This document shows, piece by piece, positions 1 to 5,397 of a DNA stretch of 7,114 nucleotides. This DNA comes from an uncultured Hyphomicrobiales bacterium. GTDB taxonomy: Bacteria > Pseudomonadota > Alphaproteobacteria > Rhizobiales > Beijerinckiaceae. The notes beneath the pieces were generated by a model, which was given only the letters and a program-made list of their open reading frames with translations, made no database searches and had not been told where the DNA came from. The stretch's first letter is position 1. Each line of letters opens with the position of its first letter. The stretch covers positions 1 through 7,114 of the forward strand of contig CAIWVR010000162.1 in assembly GCA_903916165.1 (NCBI GenBank), in the 5' to 3' direction. Position numbers and translations under genes: made by a program.

Positions 1-1
1 G

Positions 2-418
2 GCGCTGGTCGTCGGCAATCTCATTGCCGTGACCTTCCTGCTGTTCATCACGCGTTGGGTCGCGGTGCTGACCTTCATCAACGCGACCATGCTGGTGCCC
101 TTCATCATCGTGCTCGTCGTGATCGGCGCCTATGTCAACGAAGGCCAGTGGGAGAACCTGCTCATCCTCGTGGGCATGAGCATGATCGGCTACGCCATGC
201 TGCGGGCGAACTGGCCGCGCGCGCCCTTCGTCATCGGCCTCGTCCTCGGCCGCATCGCCGAGGAATCGCTCCACAAGGCGCTCGACCTGTGGGGCTTCTC
301 CTTCTTCACGCGGCCGCTGTCGCTGGTGCTGATCGGCATGATCATCGCCACCATCGCCTTTGCGATCTATCGCAGCCGCCAGCCCGCAGCCTTTGACCCG
401 ACGCAGGTGTCCGTATGA
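2..418 (+). CDS. tctA: Tripartite tricarboxylate transporter large permease TctA, 3' part only
   Basis: The reading frame is open from the left edge to TGA at 416-418, so only the last 138 residues are present and the start lies outside the window. The protein is strongly hydrophobic, with about four membrane segments. It carries the block WPRAPFVIGLVLGRIAEESL (about residues 70-89 of the visible part), which matches the conserved C-terminal region of TctA permeases (D/NWPRAP.V.GFVLG..E..). In this family TctA is the 12-segment inner-membrane channel that, with TctB and the periplasmic protein TctC, imports carboxylates using an ion gradient. The stop overlaps the start of the next gene (ATGA), so the two are probably translationally coupled, and tctB and tctC follow in the expected family set. 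The family call is secure; the substrate is unknown. Confidence 0.92.
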   Translation, partial: ALVVGNLIAVTFLLFITRWVAVLTFINATMLVPFIIVLVVIGAYVNEGQWENLLILVGMSMIGYAMLRANWPRAPFVIGLVLGRIAEESLHKALDLWGFSFFTRPLSLVLIGMIIATIAFAIYRSRQPAAFDPTQVSV

Positions 419-966
419 CCATGCTCTCACGCCAATCCATGACTGTCTTCATGCTGGCCGTTTTTGTCATCATGGTTGGCACGGCCATGACCTATCCCGA
501 GGGTGCGCGCTTCATGCCGCTCACCATCGGCATCCCCGGCATTCTCCTGTGCCTGCTGCAGATCGGGCTTGATTTCCGTCGTCCTCTCGACACGCGTCCC
601 GAGAAGGACGAAATGCAGGAGGCACAGGAAAAGGCCGCAAAACTGGTCGGGCACAAGGTCGAGTTCGGCCAGGCCGCGCTCATAGACGCGCCGCAGGACC
701 AAAAGGAGATGGCCCGGCGCGAAGTGCTGACCTGGGCCTATTTCCTGGGCTTCATTGGCGGCGTGCTTCTGTTTGGCTTCTATGCAGCCATTCCCGTGTT
801 CCTCGTCGCCTTCCTGCGCGAACGTGCCGGCGCGACCTGGAAGCGTTCGCTGATGCTGTCGGGCGTCGCATCGGTCGCCTTCTATCTCATCTTCGCCAAG
901 GGGCTCAGCGTCGTGCTTTATCCGGGCGCGCTGACCGGGCTCATCATGGATCGTCTCGCGGGTTGA
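415..966 (+). CDS. tctB: Tripartite tricarboxylate transporter small permease TctB
   Basis: 183 residues, a usual length for TctB. Hydrophobic segments lie at about residues 9-25, 34-52, 104-131 and 140-160, giving the four-segment layout of the family. A charged, Glu/Lys/Gln-rich loop at about 55-100 separates the two halves. The second half holds LGFIGGVLLFGFYAAIPVFL and an Arg-rich turn (LRERAGATWKRS), both typical of TctB. Sequence similarity within this family is weak, so placement between tctA and tctC is the main support. The start at 415 overlaps the tctA stop; an ATG at 421 would be an equally good alternative two codons later. It is thought to be the accessory inner-membrane subunit of the TctABC importer. 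Confidence 0.9.
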   Translation: MTMLSRQSMTVFMLAVFVIMVGTAMTYPEGARFMPLTIGIPGILLCLLQIGLDFRRPLDTRPEKDEMQEAQEKAAKLVGHKVEFGQAALIDAPQDQKEMARREVLTWAYFLGFIGGVLLFGFYAAIPVFLVAFLRERAGATWKRSLMLSGVASVAFYLIFAKGLSVVLYPGALTGLIMDRLAG

Positions 967-1007
967 TCGCTTGCGGCAAGCGCTGCAAGGCGCATTTGGA
1001 GGAAACG

Positions 1008-2018
1008 ATGACAATGACATTTAAACACGTCACCGCAGCCTGCCTTCTGCTAGGTGCCGCGACGGTATCTGGCTCGGCTTTCGCGCAAGACGGCGTGGAA
1101 TTCTTCAAGGGCAAGACGGTGAACTATATTGTCGCGACGTCACCCGGCGGCGGCTATGATTCTTACGGGCGGCTGGTCGCGGAATATATGCAGCGCAATC
1201 TGCCCGGCTCCACCTTTGTCGTGAAGAACATGCCCGGTGCCGGCCATATCATCGGCGCGAACTCGATCTACGCGTCCAAGGCCGATGGCCTGACGCTTGG
1301 CACGTTCAACACGGGCCTCATCTACAATCAGCTCATCAACGCCAACGGGGTGAAGTTCGATCTGTCGAAGATGAGCTGGATCGGCAAGGCTGCGTCTGAT
1401 CCGCGCGTCATTGTCATTGCCTCGCAATCGCCGATCAAGTCCTTTGCCGACCTCATCGCGCAAAAGTCGCCCGTCAATTTCGCCACCGCGGGCCTTGGCA
1501 GCGCGTCCTATGTCGAGACGGTGATGCTGACCAATTCCCTCAAGCTCCCTGTGAAGAACCTCACCGGTTATAATGGCACCGACGATCAGCTCGCCATGCG
1601 GCGGGGCGAAGTGGTCGGGTCGATCGCCTCGCGCTCGTCCTATTCGACGTTTGTGGAGAACGGCTATGGCCGTTTCATCGCGCAGATCGGCGGGGCGGAC
1701 AAGGATCTCCCGCAGCTGGCCTCGCTGGTGACCGACGCCAAGGCGCTGGCACTGATCAATCTCGTGCAGTCGCAGGGTGACATTTCGCGCCTGACCGCTG
1801 GTCCGCCCGGCATCCCCGCCGACCGCGTGAAGGCCCTGGTTGCCGCCTATCGCAAGGCCATGGAAGACAAGGAATTGCAGGCGCGCGCGGAAAAACTTGA
1901 GCGTCCGGTTGAACCGGCCTATGGCGAGGATGTCGCCAAGGCGATCGCCGTCGCCCTCAACCAGTCCGACGAGACCAAGCAGCTTCTCACCGAAGCGCTG
2001 AAAAGCGACAAGAAGTAA
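1008..2018 (+). CDS. tctC: Periplasmic tricarboxylate-type solute-binding protein, TctC/Bug family
   Basis: 336 residues from ATG at 1008, which sits 5 bases after GGAGGAAAC; the frame is open back to 963 but that stretch looks untranslated. Residues 1-26 form a Sec signal peptide (FKHVTAACLLLGAATVSG core) with an AFA|QDG cleavage site. The mature protein shows Bug-family features: VNYIVATSPGGGYDSYGR (ligand-loop motif, near the mature N-terminus), VKNMPGAGHIIGANSIYASK, and a C-terminal GPPGIPADRVKALVAAYRKA block. These proteins bind carboxylates, amino acids or aromatic acids in the periplasm and deliver them to TctAB. The gene lies 41 bp after tctB in the same operon. The ligand cannot be read from the sequence; the cupin gene next door hints at an aromatic or keto acid (inference). 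Confidence 0.93.
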   Translation: MTMTFKHVTAACLLLGAATVSGSAFAQDGVEFFKGKTVNYIVATSPGGGYDSYGRLVAEYMQRNLPGSTFVVKNMPGAGHIIGANSIYASKADGLTLGTFNTGLIYNQLINANGVKFDLSKMSWIGKAASDPRVIVIASQSPIKSFADLIAQKSPVNFATAGLGSASYVETVMLTNSLKLPVKNLTGYNGTDDQLAMRRGEVVGSIASRSSYSTFVENGYGRFIAQIGGADKDLPQLASLVTDAKALALINLVQSQGDISRLTAGPPGIPADRVKALVAAYRKAMEDKELQARAEKLERPVEPAYGEDVAKAIAVALNQSDETKQLLTEALKSDKK

Positions 2019-2051
2019 GACCTCGGCCAATCAAGAAGATGGAGCACCCCG

Positions 2052-3248
2052 ATGAGTGACAATGCGACCCCCCAGGAAGATCTCGAAGGGCGCTACCTTG
2101 TTGAACCCTATCTCGACTGGGTGACGAAGCAGAACGTTCCGGTTCACCAGGATTTCGGCTTCGACCTTCTGGCCGTCGAAACCAGTGACTGGGCCTGGTA
2201 TGACGCCAAGGGCTGTTTCAATCACGCCTATGGGCGCGGCGACTTCATGGCAAATTACATTGTCGAGGTTTTGCCAGGCAAGAAAACCCGCCCTGTGAAG
2301 CATCTGTTCGAAGCCTTCTTCATGGTGCAGTCGGGCTTCGGCTCGACCACCGTCTGGCTGCCGACCGGCGAGAAGCACACGTTCGAATGGGGCCCCAAGG
2401 CTTTGTTCGCCGTGCCGCTGAATTGCGAATACCAGATCTTCAACTCGTCGGGCCGCGAGGCCGCGCGCATCTCCGTCACCAATGACGCGCCGCTGAGCTT
2501 CAATCTCTACCACAACGAAGACTTCATTCTCGCCAACCCTTGCAAGTTCCCCGAGCGCGCCGGTGCGGCAAACCAGTTCCAGGGCGAGGGCGAACATCTC
2601 GAAGTCGTGCGCGGCGATGGCAAGGCGAAGCTCAATCTGTGGGAGACGAATTTCGTCCCCGACCTGACCGGCTTCAAGCTTTACGATCTTGGCGAACGCG
2701 GCAAGGGTTCGAAGAATGTGTCCTTCGTGCTCGCGGATTCGACGATGCATTCGCATACGTCGGAAATTCCGGTGGGCCGCTACAAGAAGGCACATCGCCA
2801 TGCTGCGGGCACCCATGTGCATGCCGTGTCGGGCGAAGGCTATTCGCTGCTCTGGCATGAAGGTGACGAGAAATTCACCGAAATCCCGTGGCGTCACGGC
2901 ATCATGTATGTGCCGCCGTTCTGGATGTTCCACCAGCACTTCAACACGGCCCCCAGCCAGGCGCGCTACGTTGCCTGTTCGATGGGTTCGCGCCGCTATC
3001 CCTTCATCTCGCTGCGCAAGCGCTCGGCGGAAGGGTTCGGCTCGCTGTCGATCCAGCAGGGTGGACGCCAGGTGGAATATGAAGATCAGGATCCGCGCAT
3101 CCACCGCAAGTGGCTGGACGCGATCGACCTTTCCGGCGTGACGTCGGACATGGCCGATATTTTCGACGAGCCGAAAATCCGGGCGATGGATGTCGCCAAG
3201 ATGACCGGCCCGATTTACACGCCCCAGTCGATCGGCCCGGCGGTCTAG
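2052..3248 (+). CDS. Two-domain cupin (bicupin), possible metal-dependent dioxygenase or isomerase
   Basis: 398 residues; ATG 2052 follows GGAG at 2041-2044. The C-terminal cupin (about 225-325) has a recognisable metal site: G242, H248 and H250 (HRH) in motif 1, then P288, H294 and N298 in motif 2 (P..F..FHQHFN). The usual motif-1 glutamate position is occupied by H255, within GTHVHAVSGEG. The N-terminal cupin (about 65-145) is degenerate: it keeps H84 and E87 but has E126/Y127 where motif 2 normally has histidine, so it is probably structural. Overall layout resembles the gentisate 1,2-dioxygenase type of bicupin, but I do not recognise a specific enzyme. No signal peptide is seen, so it is cytosolic. 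The 33-bp gap after tctC suggests cotranscription, and it may act on the imported compound (inference). Confidence 0.8.
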   Translation: MSDNATPQEDLEGRYLVEPYLDWVTKQNVPVHQDFGFDLLAVETSDWAWYDAKGCFNHAYGRGDFMANYIVEVLPGKKTRPVKHLFEAFFMVQSGFGSTTVWLPTGEKHTFEWGPKALFAVPLNCEYQIFNSSGREAARISVTNDAPLSFNLYHNEDFILANPCKFPERAGAANQFQGEGEHLEVVRGDGKAKLNLWETNFVPDLTGFKLYDLGERGKGSKNVSFVLADSTMHSHTSEIPVGRYKKAHRHAAGTHVHAVSGEGYSLLWHEGDEKFTEIPWRHGIMYVPPFWMFHQHFNTAPSQARYVACSMGSRRYPFISLRKRSAEGFGSLSIQQGGRQVEYEDQDPRIHRKWLDAIDLSGVTSDMADIFDEPKIRAMDVAKMTGPIYTPQSIGPAV

Positions 3249-3260
3249 ACCAAAGCGGAG

Positions 3261-3346
3261 CGTCATTGCGGGCGTGAGCCGAAGCAATCCAGAGGCCTCT
3301 TTGAGGCCAGAATGGATTGCTTCATCGCGTCGCGTCTCGCCATGCC
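3261..3346. repeat. Dispersed palindromic repeat (REP-like hairpin) after the cupin gene
   Basis: Perfect 11-bp arms GAAGCAATCCA (3281-3291) and TGGATTGCTTC (3313-3323) enclose a second perfect 6-bp stem GGCCTC/GAGGCC (3294-3299 / 3303-3308). Flanks CGTCATTGCGGGCG.. and ..CGCGTCTCGCCATG extend the symmetry imperfectly. The core closely matches the 'GTCATTGCGAGCG..GAAGCAATCCAG' intergenic repeat that I know from many alphaproteobacterial genomes. Placed 12 bp after the cupin stop, it may also stabilise the mRNA end. There is no U-tract, so it is not a standard terminator. Confidence 0.75.
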
Positions 3347-3405
3347 ATTGTTTCCGTCCTCGCACCTGCCACGCGGGTCCTTGCCATTCATCCGCGTGCC
3401 AGGCT

Positions 3406-3427
3406 GGCTGCCTTGTTTCAAGGAGCC
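3406..3427. repeat. Short stem-loop in the post-cupin intergenic region
   Basis: GGCT (3406-3409), one bulged G, CCTTG (3411-3415), loop TTT, CAAGG (3419-3423), AGCC (3424-3427): a 9-bp stem with one bulge. No run of T follows on the plus strand. It could be a processing or transcription-ending structure for the upstream operon; function is not shown. Confidence 0.4.
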
Positions 3428-3456
3428 ATTGTCATAACACGCCCCCTTCGTGCCAT

Positions 3457-3472
3457 GCCCGGCGGGCCGGGC
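3457..3472. repeat. GC-rich hairpin GCCCGGC-gg-GCCGGGC
   Basis: A perfect 7-bp stem with a 2-base loop, preceded by TGCCAT. It resembles the arms of the 'GTCATGCCCGG..CCGGGCAT' type of intergenic repeat of alphaproteobacteria (recollection, not verified). It marks the left border of the hydrolase remnant. Confidence 0.4.
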
Positions 3473-3592
3473 GCGCGTCACCTGGATCGATGGCGGCGAG
3501 AGCGAGGGCGACGCCTGCGAGGCCTTCGGCCATCACGGCTTCAACGGCGTGGATGGCCGCCTGGTCGCCGCAGGGGTCGGGTTTCGCTCAGC

Positions 3593-3627
3593 AAAAAAAA
3601 AAGCCGCCGGCGGAGCACCAGTCGGCT
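3593..3627 (-). terminator. Rho-independent terminator, minus strand
   Basis: Read on the minus strand: AGCCG, a bulged A, CTGG, loop TGCTCCG, CCGG, CGGCT, then a run of T that is ten bases long on the plus-strand mirror (A at 3593-3602). Stem of 5+4 bp followed directly by a long U-tract is a standard intrinsic terminator. It lies 155 bp beyond the stop of the minus-strand gene ending at 3783 and probably ends that transcript. Confidence 0.65.
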
Positions 3628-3720
3628 GAAGTCGGGGAGGAATCGCGCCAAGGGCGCAGGACAAAGCTACGCCTGTCCCGAGCATAAACAATATGGAAAT
3701 ATTTCAACATTTCGCATTGC

Positions 3721-3772
3721 TGCACGCGGCTGCACATTCGTCATCGACTTTTGTCCGTGGTGCACGCGTGCA
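3721..3772. promoter_or_regulatory. Two related palindromes, possible operator pair
   Basis: TGCACGCGGCTGCA (3721-3734) and TGCACGCGTGCA (3761-3772, a perfect 12-bp palindrome) have centres 39 bp apart, close to four helical turns. They lie between an AT-rich stretch containing GAAATATTTC (3696-3705) and the end of the minus-strand gene. Paired dyads suggest a regulator site or a structured 3' region. No start codon with a good ribosome site follows nearby, so the controlled gene is unclear. Confidence 0.3.
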
Positions 3773-3782
3773 GTTCTTGGCG

Positions 3783-4064
3783 CTATTTCCGCAAGGGAAA
3801 GGCAGCCTCGAGCGAGACGATCAGAGTGTCGAGGGGCGGCATGGTCGCCTCGCTTTCGATTTTCTTGCGCTCCACCGCGCAATTTTGCAGAAAGGGTCGC
3901 TGTAAGTCGTTGTCGCGGTCGAGCCTGTGCGCCCATTTGATCAGCTCGCTGGCCTCCTCGGCGCTTGGTCGGTCGACGATGAGGCGCTGCCAGACCATGC
4001 CCTCGGGCGGGAAGGTCGCCAGACGCAGCTTGACGCGGAAAACGGTTCTGATCTTGCCTGTCAT
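3783..4064 (-). CDS. Small hypothetical protein, 93 residues
   Basis: ATG (complement of 4062-4064) is preceded by AAGGA with a 6-base gap (AAGGACAGACATG), and the frame ends at TAG (complement of 3783-3785). Third codon positions are mostly G or C, as in the neighbouring real genes. The protein starts MTGKIRTVFRVKLRLATFPP, contains a helical middle with SAEEASELIKWAHRLDRDND, and ends SLEAAFPLRK. No signal peptide or membrane segment is seen. I do not recognise the family. It is divergent from the DUF1330 gene (139 bp between starts), and a terminator lies downstream at 3593-3627. A longer in-frame alternative is not supported by a ribosome site. Confidence 0.6.
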   Translation of the reverse strand: MTGKIRTVFRVKLRLATFPPEGMVWQRLIVDRPSAEEASELIKWAHRLDRDNDLQRPFLQNCAVERKKIESEATMPPLDTLIVSLEAAFPLRK

Positions 4065-4167
4065 GTCTGTCCTTGCTTGCGGGTCTCACTGGCAGCATAT
4101 ACCGCCACTTGGTGGATGCGAGCGGGCGCTTGCGGAGCGACGCTTCGCTTGTCATGTTCCGCGCCGA

Positions 4168-4186
4168 TGGCGGGCCGGGCCCGCCA
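4168..4186. repeat. GC hairpin just before the DUF1330 ribosome site
   Basis: TGGCGGGC (4168-4175), loop CGG, GCCCGCCA (4179-4186): a perfect 8-bp GC-rich stem ending 6 bases before the GAGGAGAG ribosome-binding stretch. In the mRNA it would form a very stable structure next to, but not covering, the ribosome site. It may set translation level or be a dispersed repeat. Confidence 0.45.
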
Positions 4187-4203
4187 CGTTCGAGGAGAGA
4201 AGA

Positions 4204-4497
4204 ATGCCCAATGGCTATATCATCGTTCGCGGCGATGTCAGCGATCCGGAAGCCTATGCCCGCTATGCTGCGGCGACGCCGGAAGCCATGAAGACATACG
4301 GCGCAAAGCCGCTGGTGCGCGGCGGTCGCTGCGAATCGCTCGAGGGCACCGCCCGCAGCCGCAATGTCGTGATGGAATTCGACAGCTACGATCAGGCCAG
4401 GGCCTATTATCATTCGCCCGAATATCAGGCCGCCCGCCAGCATCGCATCGGCGCTGCCGAGGGCGAGTTCCTGCTCGTCGAAGGCTTCGGCGACTGA
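4204..4497 (+). CDS. DUF1330 family protein
   Basis: 97 residues, the usual length of the family. ATG 4204 follows GAGGAGAGAAGA, a strong ribosome site. Family features are the opening GYIIVRGDVSDPEAYARYAA, the central GAKPLVRGG (about residues 35-43), NVVMEFDSYDQARAYYHSPE (about 57-76), and YQAARQHRIGAAEGEFLLVEG at the end. DUF1330 proteins adopt the dimeric alpha+beta barrel (ferredoxin-like) fold shared with small monooxygenases and EthD-like proteins. No enzymatic role is established for the family. It is cytosolic and appears to be transcribed alone, with a stem-loop at 4509-4532 just after the stop. Confidence 0.9.
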   Translation: MPNGYIIVRGDVSDPEAYARYAAATPEAMKTYGAKPLVRGGRCESLEGTARSRNVVMEFDSYDQARAYYHSPEYQAARQHRIGAAEGEFLLVEGFGD

Positions 4498-4508
4498 GCC
4501 TTGCGCAA

Positions 4509-4532
4509 CGCGCCGCAATTTTGTGCGGTGCG
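4509..4532 (+). terminator. Possible terminator after the DUF1330 gene
   Basis: CGCGCCGCA (4509-4517), loop ATTTTG, TGCGGTGCG (4524-4532): a 9-bp stem with one G-U pair, starting 12 bases after the stop. The following AACGATCTTTCT is only weakly T-rich, so this is a weak intrinsic terminator or an mRNA-end stabiliser. Confidence 0.45.
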
Positions 4533-4558
4533 AACGATCTTTCTGCATCGCAATAAAC

Positions 4559-4600
4559 ACGGGCATGGTTAAGATCCGCTCACCGGCTTGTCGTGCCCGT
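4559..4600 (+). promoter_or_regulatory. Inverted repeat in the leader of the small-ORF pair
   Basis: ACGGGCA (4559-4565) and TGCCCGT (4594-4600) are perfect 7-bp arms around a 28-base loop, ending 8 bases before the AGGGGAGGAA ribosome site. A second small hairpin TGACC-GGTTCT-GGTCA (4619-4634) lies just after the ATG at 4618. Together they could shape translation of the downstream ORFs. No known riboswitch is recognised. Confidence 0.3.
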
Positions 4601-4617
4601 CTTTCAAGGGGAGGAAC

Positions 4618-4662
4618 ATGACCGGTTCTGGTCACCTCTTTCAGGATATATGTGCGACATGA
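4618..4662 (+). CDS. Putative 14-residue leader ORF
   Basis: ATG at 4618 follows AAGGGGAGGAAC, the strongest ribosome site in this region, and encodes MTGSGHLFQDICAT before TGA at 4660-4662. The stop overlaps the ATG (4659-4661) of the next small ORF as ATGA, the classic arrangement for translational coupling. The peptide shows no run of one amino acid that would mark an attenuator. The alternative is that the ribosome site serves an annotation-shifted longer form of the next ORF, but that frame (from GTG 4593 or ATG 4650) does not start at this ATG. Confidence 0.4.
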   Translation: MTGSGHLFQDICAT

Positions 4663-4796
4663 TCCGTCTTTCAGAACTGGCCGGCCTCTTCGCCGCTCTC
4701 GCCATCACCCTGAGCACGCTGGTCGCGGCCCAGAGCCTGGTCACGCAGGCTGCGTCCGACATCACGCCCGCCGCGCTGGTCGGCGTGACCGACTGA
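4659..4796 (+). CDS. Small membrane or secreted peptide, 45 residues, unknown family
   Basis: From ATG 4659: MIRLSELAGLFAALAITLST, then LVAAQSLVTQAASDITPAAL and VGVTD. The third codon positions are almost all G or C, which supports real coding. An N-terminal basic residue is followed by a hydrophobic stretch (about residues 8-26) with small residues, so it is either a signal peptide or a single membrane anchor; the remaining 20 residues are Ser/Thr/Ala-rich and acidic. No strong ribosome site precedes this ATG; it overlaps the stop of the 14-codon ORF. In-frame upstream starts (ATG 4650, GTG 4593) would extend it by 3 or 22 residues with weak support. I do not recognise the family. Confidence 0.55.
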   Translation: MIRLSELAGLFAALAITLSTLVAAQSLVTQAASDITPAALVGVTD

Positions 4797-4804
4797 CCCA
4801 GGCT

Positions 4805-4829
4805 GCGGGCCGGCATGTTGCCAGCCCGC
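4805..4829 (+). terminator. Hairpin after the small membrane peptide gene
   Basis: GCGGGC (4805-4810), C.A mismatch, GGCA (4812-4815), loop TGT, TGCC (4819-4822), GCCCGC (4824-4829). The strong stem starts 8 bases after the stop at 4796 and is followed by CTGTCATATATTC, an AT-rich but not pure T tract. It lies between two convergent genes and probably ends plus-strand transcription. Confidence 0.5.
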
Positions 4830-4840
4830 CTGTCATATAT

Positions 4841-4868
4841 TCAGAGTTCCTTGGCTCAGAGTTCCTTG
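4841..4868. repeat. Tandem 13-bp duplication at the end of the DoxX gene
   Basis: TCAGAGTTCCTTG occurs at 4841-4853 and again at 4856-4868 with a 15-base period. The right copy encodes the last residues and stop of the DoxX protein (..GKEL-stop) on the minus strand. The left copy repeats them past the stop in the same frame (AKEL-stop), so the gene has two tandem in-frame stops. Confidence 0.85.
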
Positions 4869-5317
4869 CCGAGCAGACGGTCGAGGGACAGAGGCCCGCC
4901 GCCGCGCAGCGCGATCGCAAGGCACATGATGCCCCACATCAGCGTATATTCGTAACCCTTGCCGAGCCAGCCAAACCCATTGCCCCAATAGACGACGAAG
5001 GTCAGGAAGGCCATTTCAATGGCATTGGCAGCCGCAAAGAAACGCGTGAACAGGCCCAGCATGATGCACAGGCCGCCCAAACCTTCGACGAAGGTCAGGA
5101 CATAGGACAGCGGCAGATTGATCGTCGACAGATAAGGAACGGTGATGTCGAGCGCCTTGGTTTGCGCCGTCATGCCGCGCAAGATCTTGCCATAGCCGTG
5201 ATAGGCGAGGTTCCAGCCTACACCAAGCCGGACCAGCAGCCAGGACACCGGAATCATCCGTTCATAAAAGCCACGCAGTCCAGGAAAAACGGGCGTAGGT
5301 TCGCGAGAATTGATCAT
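4856..5317 (-). CDS. DoxX family membrane protein
   Basis: 153 residues from ATG (complement of 5315-5317), preceded by AGGGAGG with a 7-base gap; the frame is open further upstream but this start fits the family and the ribosome site. Four hydrophobic segments are seen at about residues 22-40, 65-85, 92-112 and 118-138. DoxX-like motifs include WLLVRLGVGWNLAYHGYGKI near the N-terminus, the second-segment FVEGLGGLCIMLGLFTRFFA, and GGGPLSLDRLLGKEL at the C-terminus (the family's G.G..SLD.. ending). DoxX/DoxD-type proteins are inner-membrane proteins; some are tied to quinone or redox reactions, but most have no proven role. It is divergent from the basic-tailed gene at 5449. Confidence 0.9.
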   Translation of the reverse strand: MINSREPTPVFPGLRGFYERMIPVSWLLVRLGVGWNLAYHGYGKILRGMTAQTKALDITVPYLSTINLPLSYVLTFVEGLGGLCIMLGLFTRFFAAANAIEMAFLTFVVYWGNGFGWLGKGYEYTLMWGIMCLAIALRGGGPLSLDRLLGKEL

Positions 5318-5397
5318 TTTCAGCCTCCCTGTAGTTTTTCTTATCGATAGCGGACTGACCGCCAAAGTAAACAGCTCCAGCTCCGGCATTTGATTGT

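Larger units (their letters stand above)
3438..3629 (+). pseudogene. Probable remnant of the C-terminus of an alpha/beta hydrolase
   Basis: Between TAA at 3435 and TGA at 3627 one frame (codons from 3477) reads VTWIDGGESEGDACEAFGHH then GFNGVDGRLVAA, with G or C at nearly every third codon position. The Cys..HHGFNG pattern resembles, from memory, the C-terminal catalytic-histidine region of secreted alpha/beta hydrolases. There is no start codon, ribosome site or N-terminal domain. The stretch begins right at the hairpin GCCCGGC/GCCGGGC (3457-3472) and the end drifts into a poly-A tract (3593-3602). This looks like a gene end left behind after deletion or rearrangement. The opposite strand also has an open frame here, so the call is tentative. 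Confidence 0.33.

Noticed and set aside
427..1020. 197-codon minus-strand frame opposite tctB
   Set aside because: Antisense shadow; Cys/His/Arg-rich composition and no family features.
1140..2030. 296-codon minus-strand frame opposite tctC
   Set aside because: Antisense shadow of a secure Bug-family gene; no ribosome site and no family features.
2031..3365. 444-codon open frame on the minus strand opposite the cupin
   Set aside because: It mirrors a well-supported plus-strand gene. The product is His/Arg-rich without any recognisable domain, as expected for the antisense of a GC3-biased gene.
3434..3589. Minus-strand frame ending ..AIDPGDARPARRAWHEGGVL
   Set aside because: It looks protein-like, but has no start or ribosome site, lies downstream of the minus-strand terminator at 3593-3627, and its third-position pattern is weaker than that of the plus-strand frame over the same bases. 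Not fully excluded.
3593..3602. Run of ten A considered as a slippage or phase-variation tract
   Set aside because: It is the complement of the U-tract of a good minus-strand terminator, which explains it better.
3693..3905. 70-codon plus-strand frame over the palindromes
   Set aside because: No ribosome site before the ATG, and most of it lies opposite the 93-residue gene with poor codon pattern.
3751..4497. 248-codon plus-strand frame containing the DUF1330 gene
   Set aside because: Only the last 97 residues look like a protein; ATG 4204 has a strong ribosome site, and the upstream part lies opposite the 93-residue gene.
3667..4635. 322-codon minus-strand frame across several small genes
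   Set aside because: It runs opposite the DUF1330 gene and overlaps the better supported 93-residue gene in another frame. The composition is that of out-of-frame GC-rich DNA.
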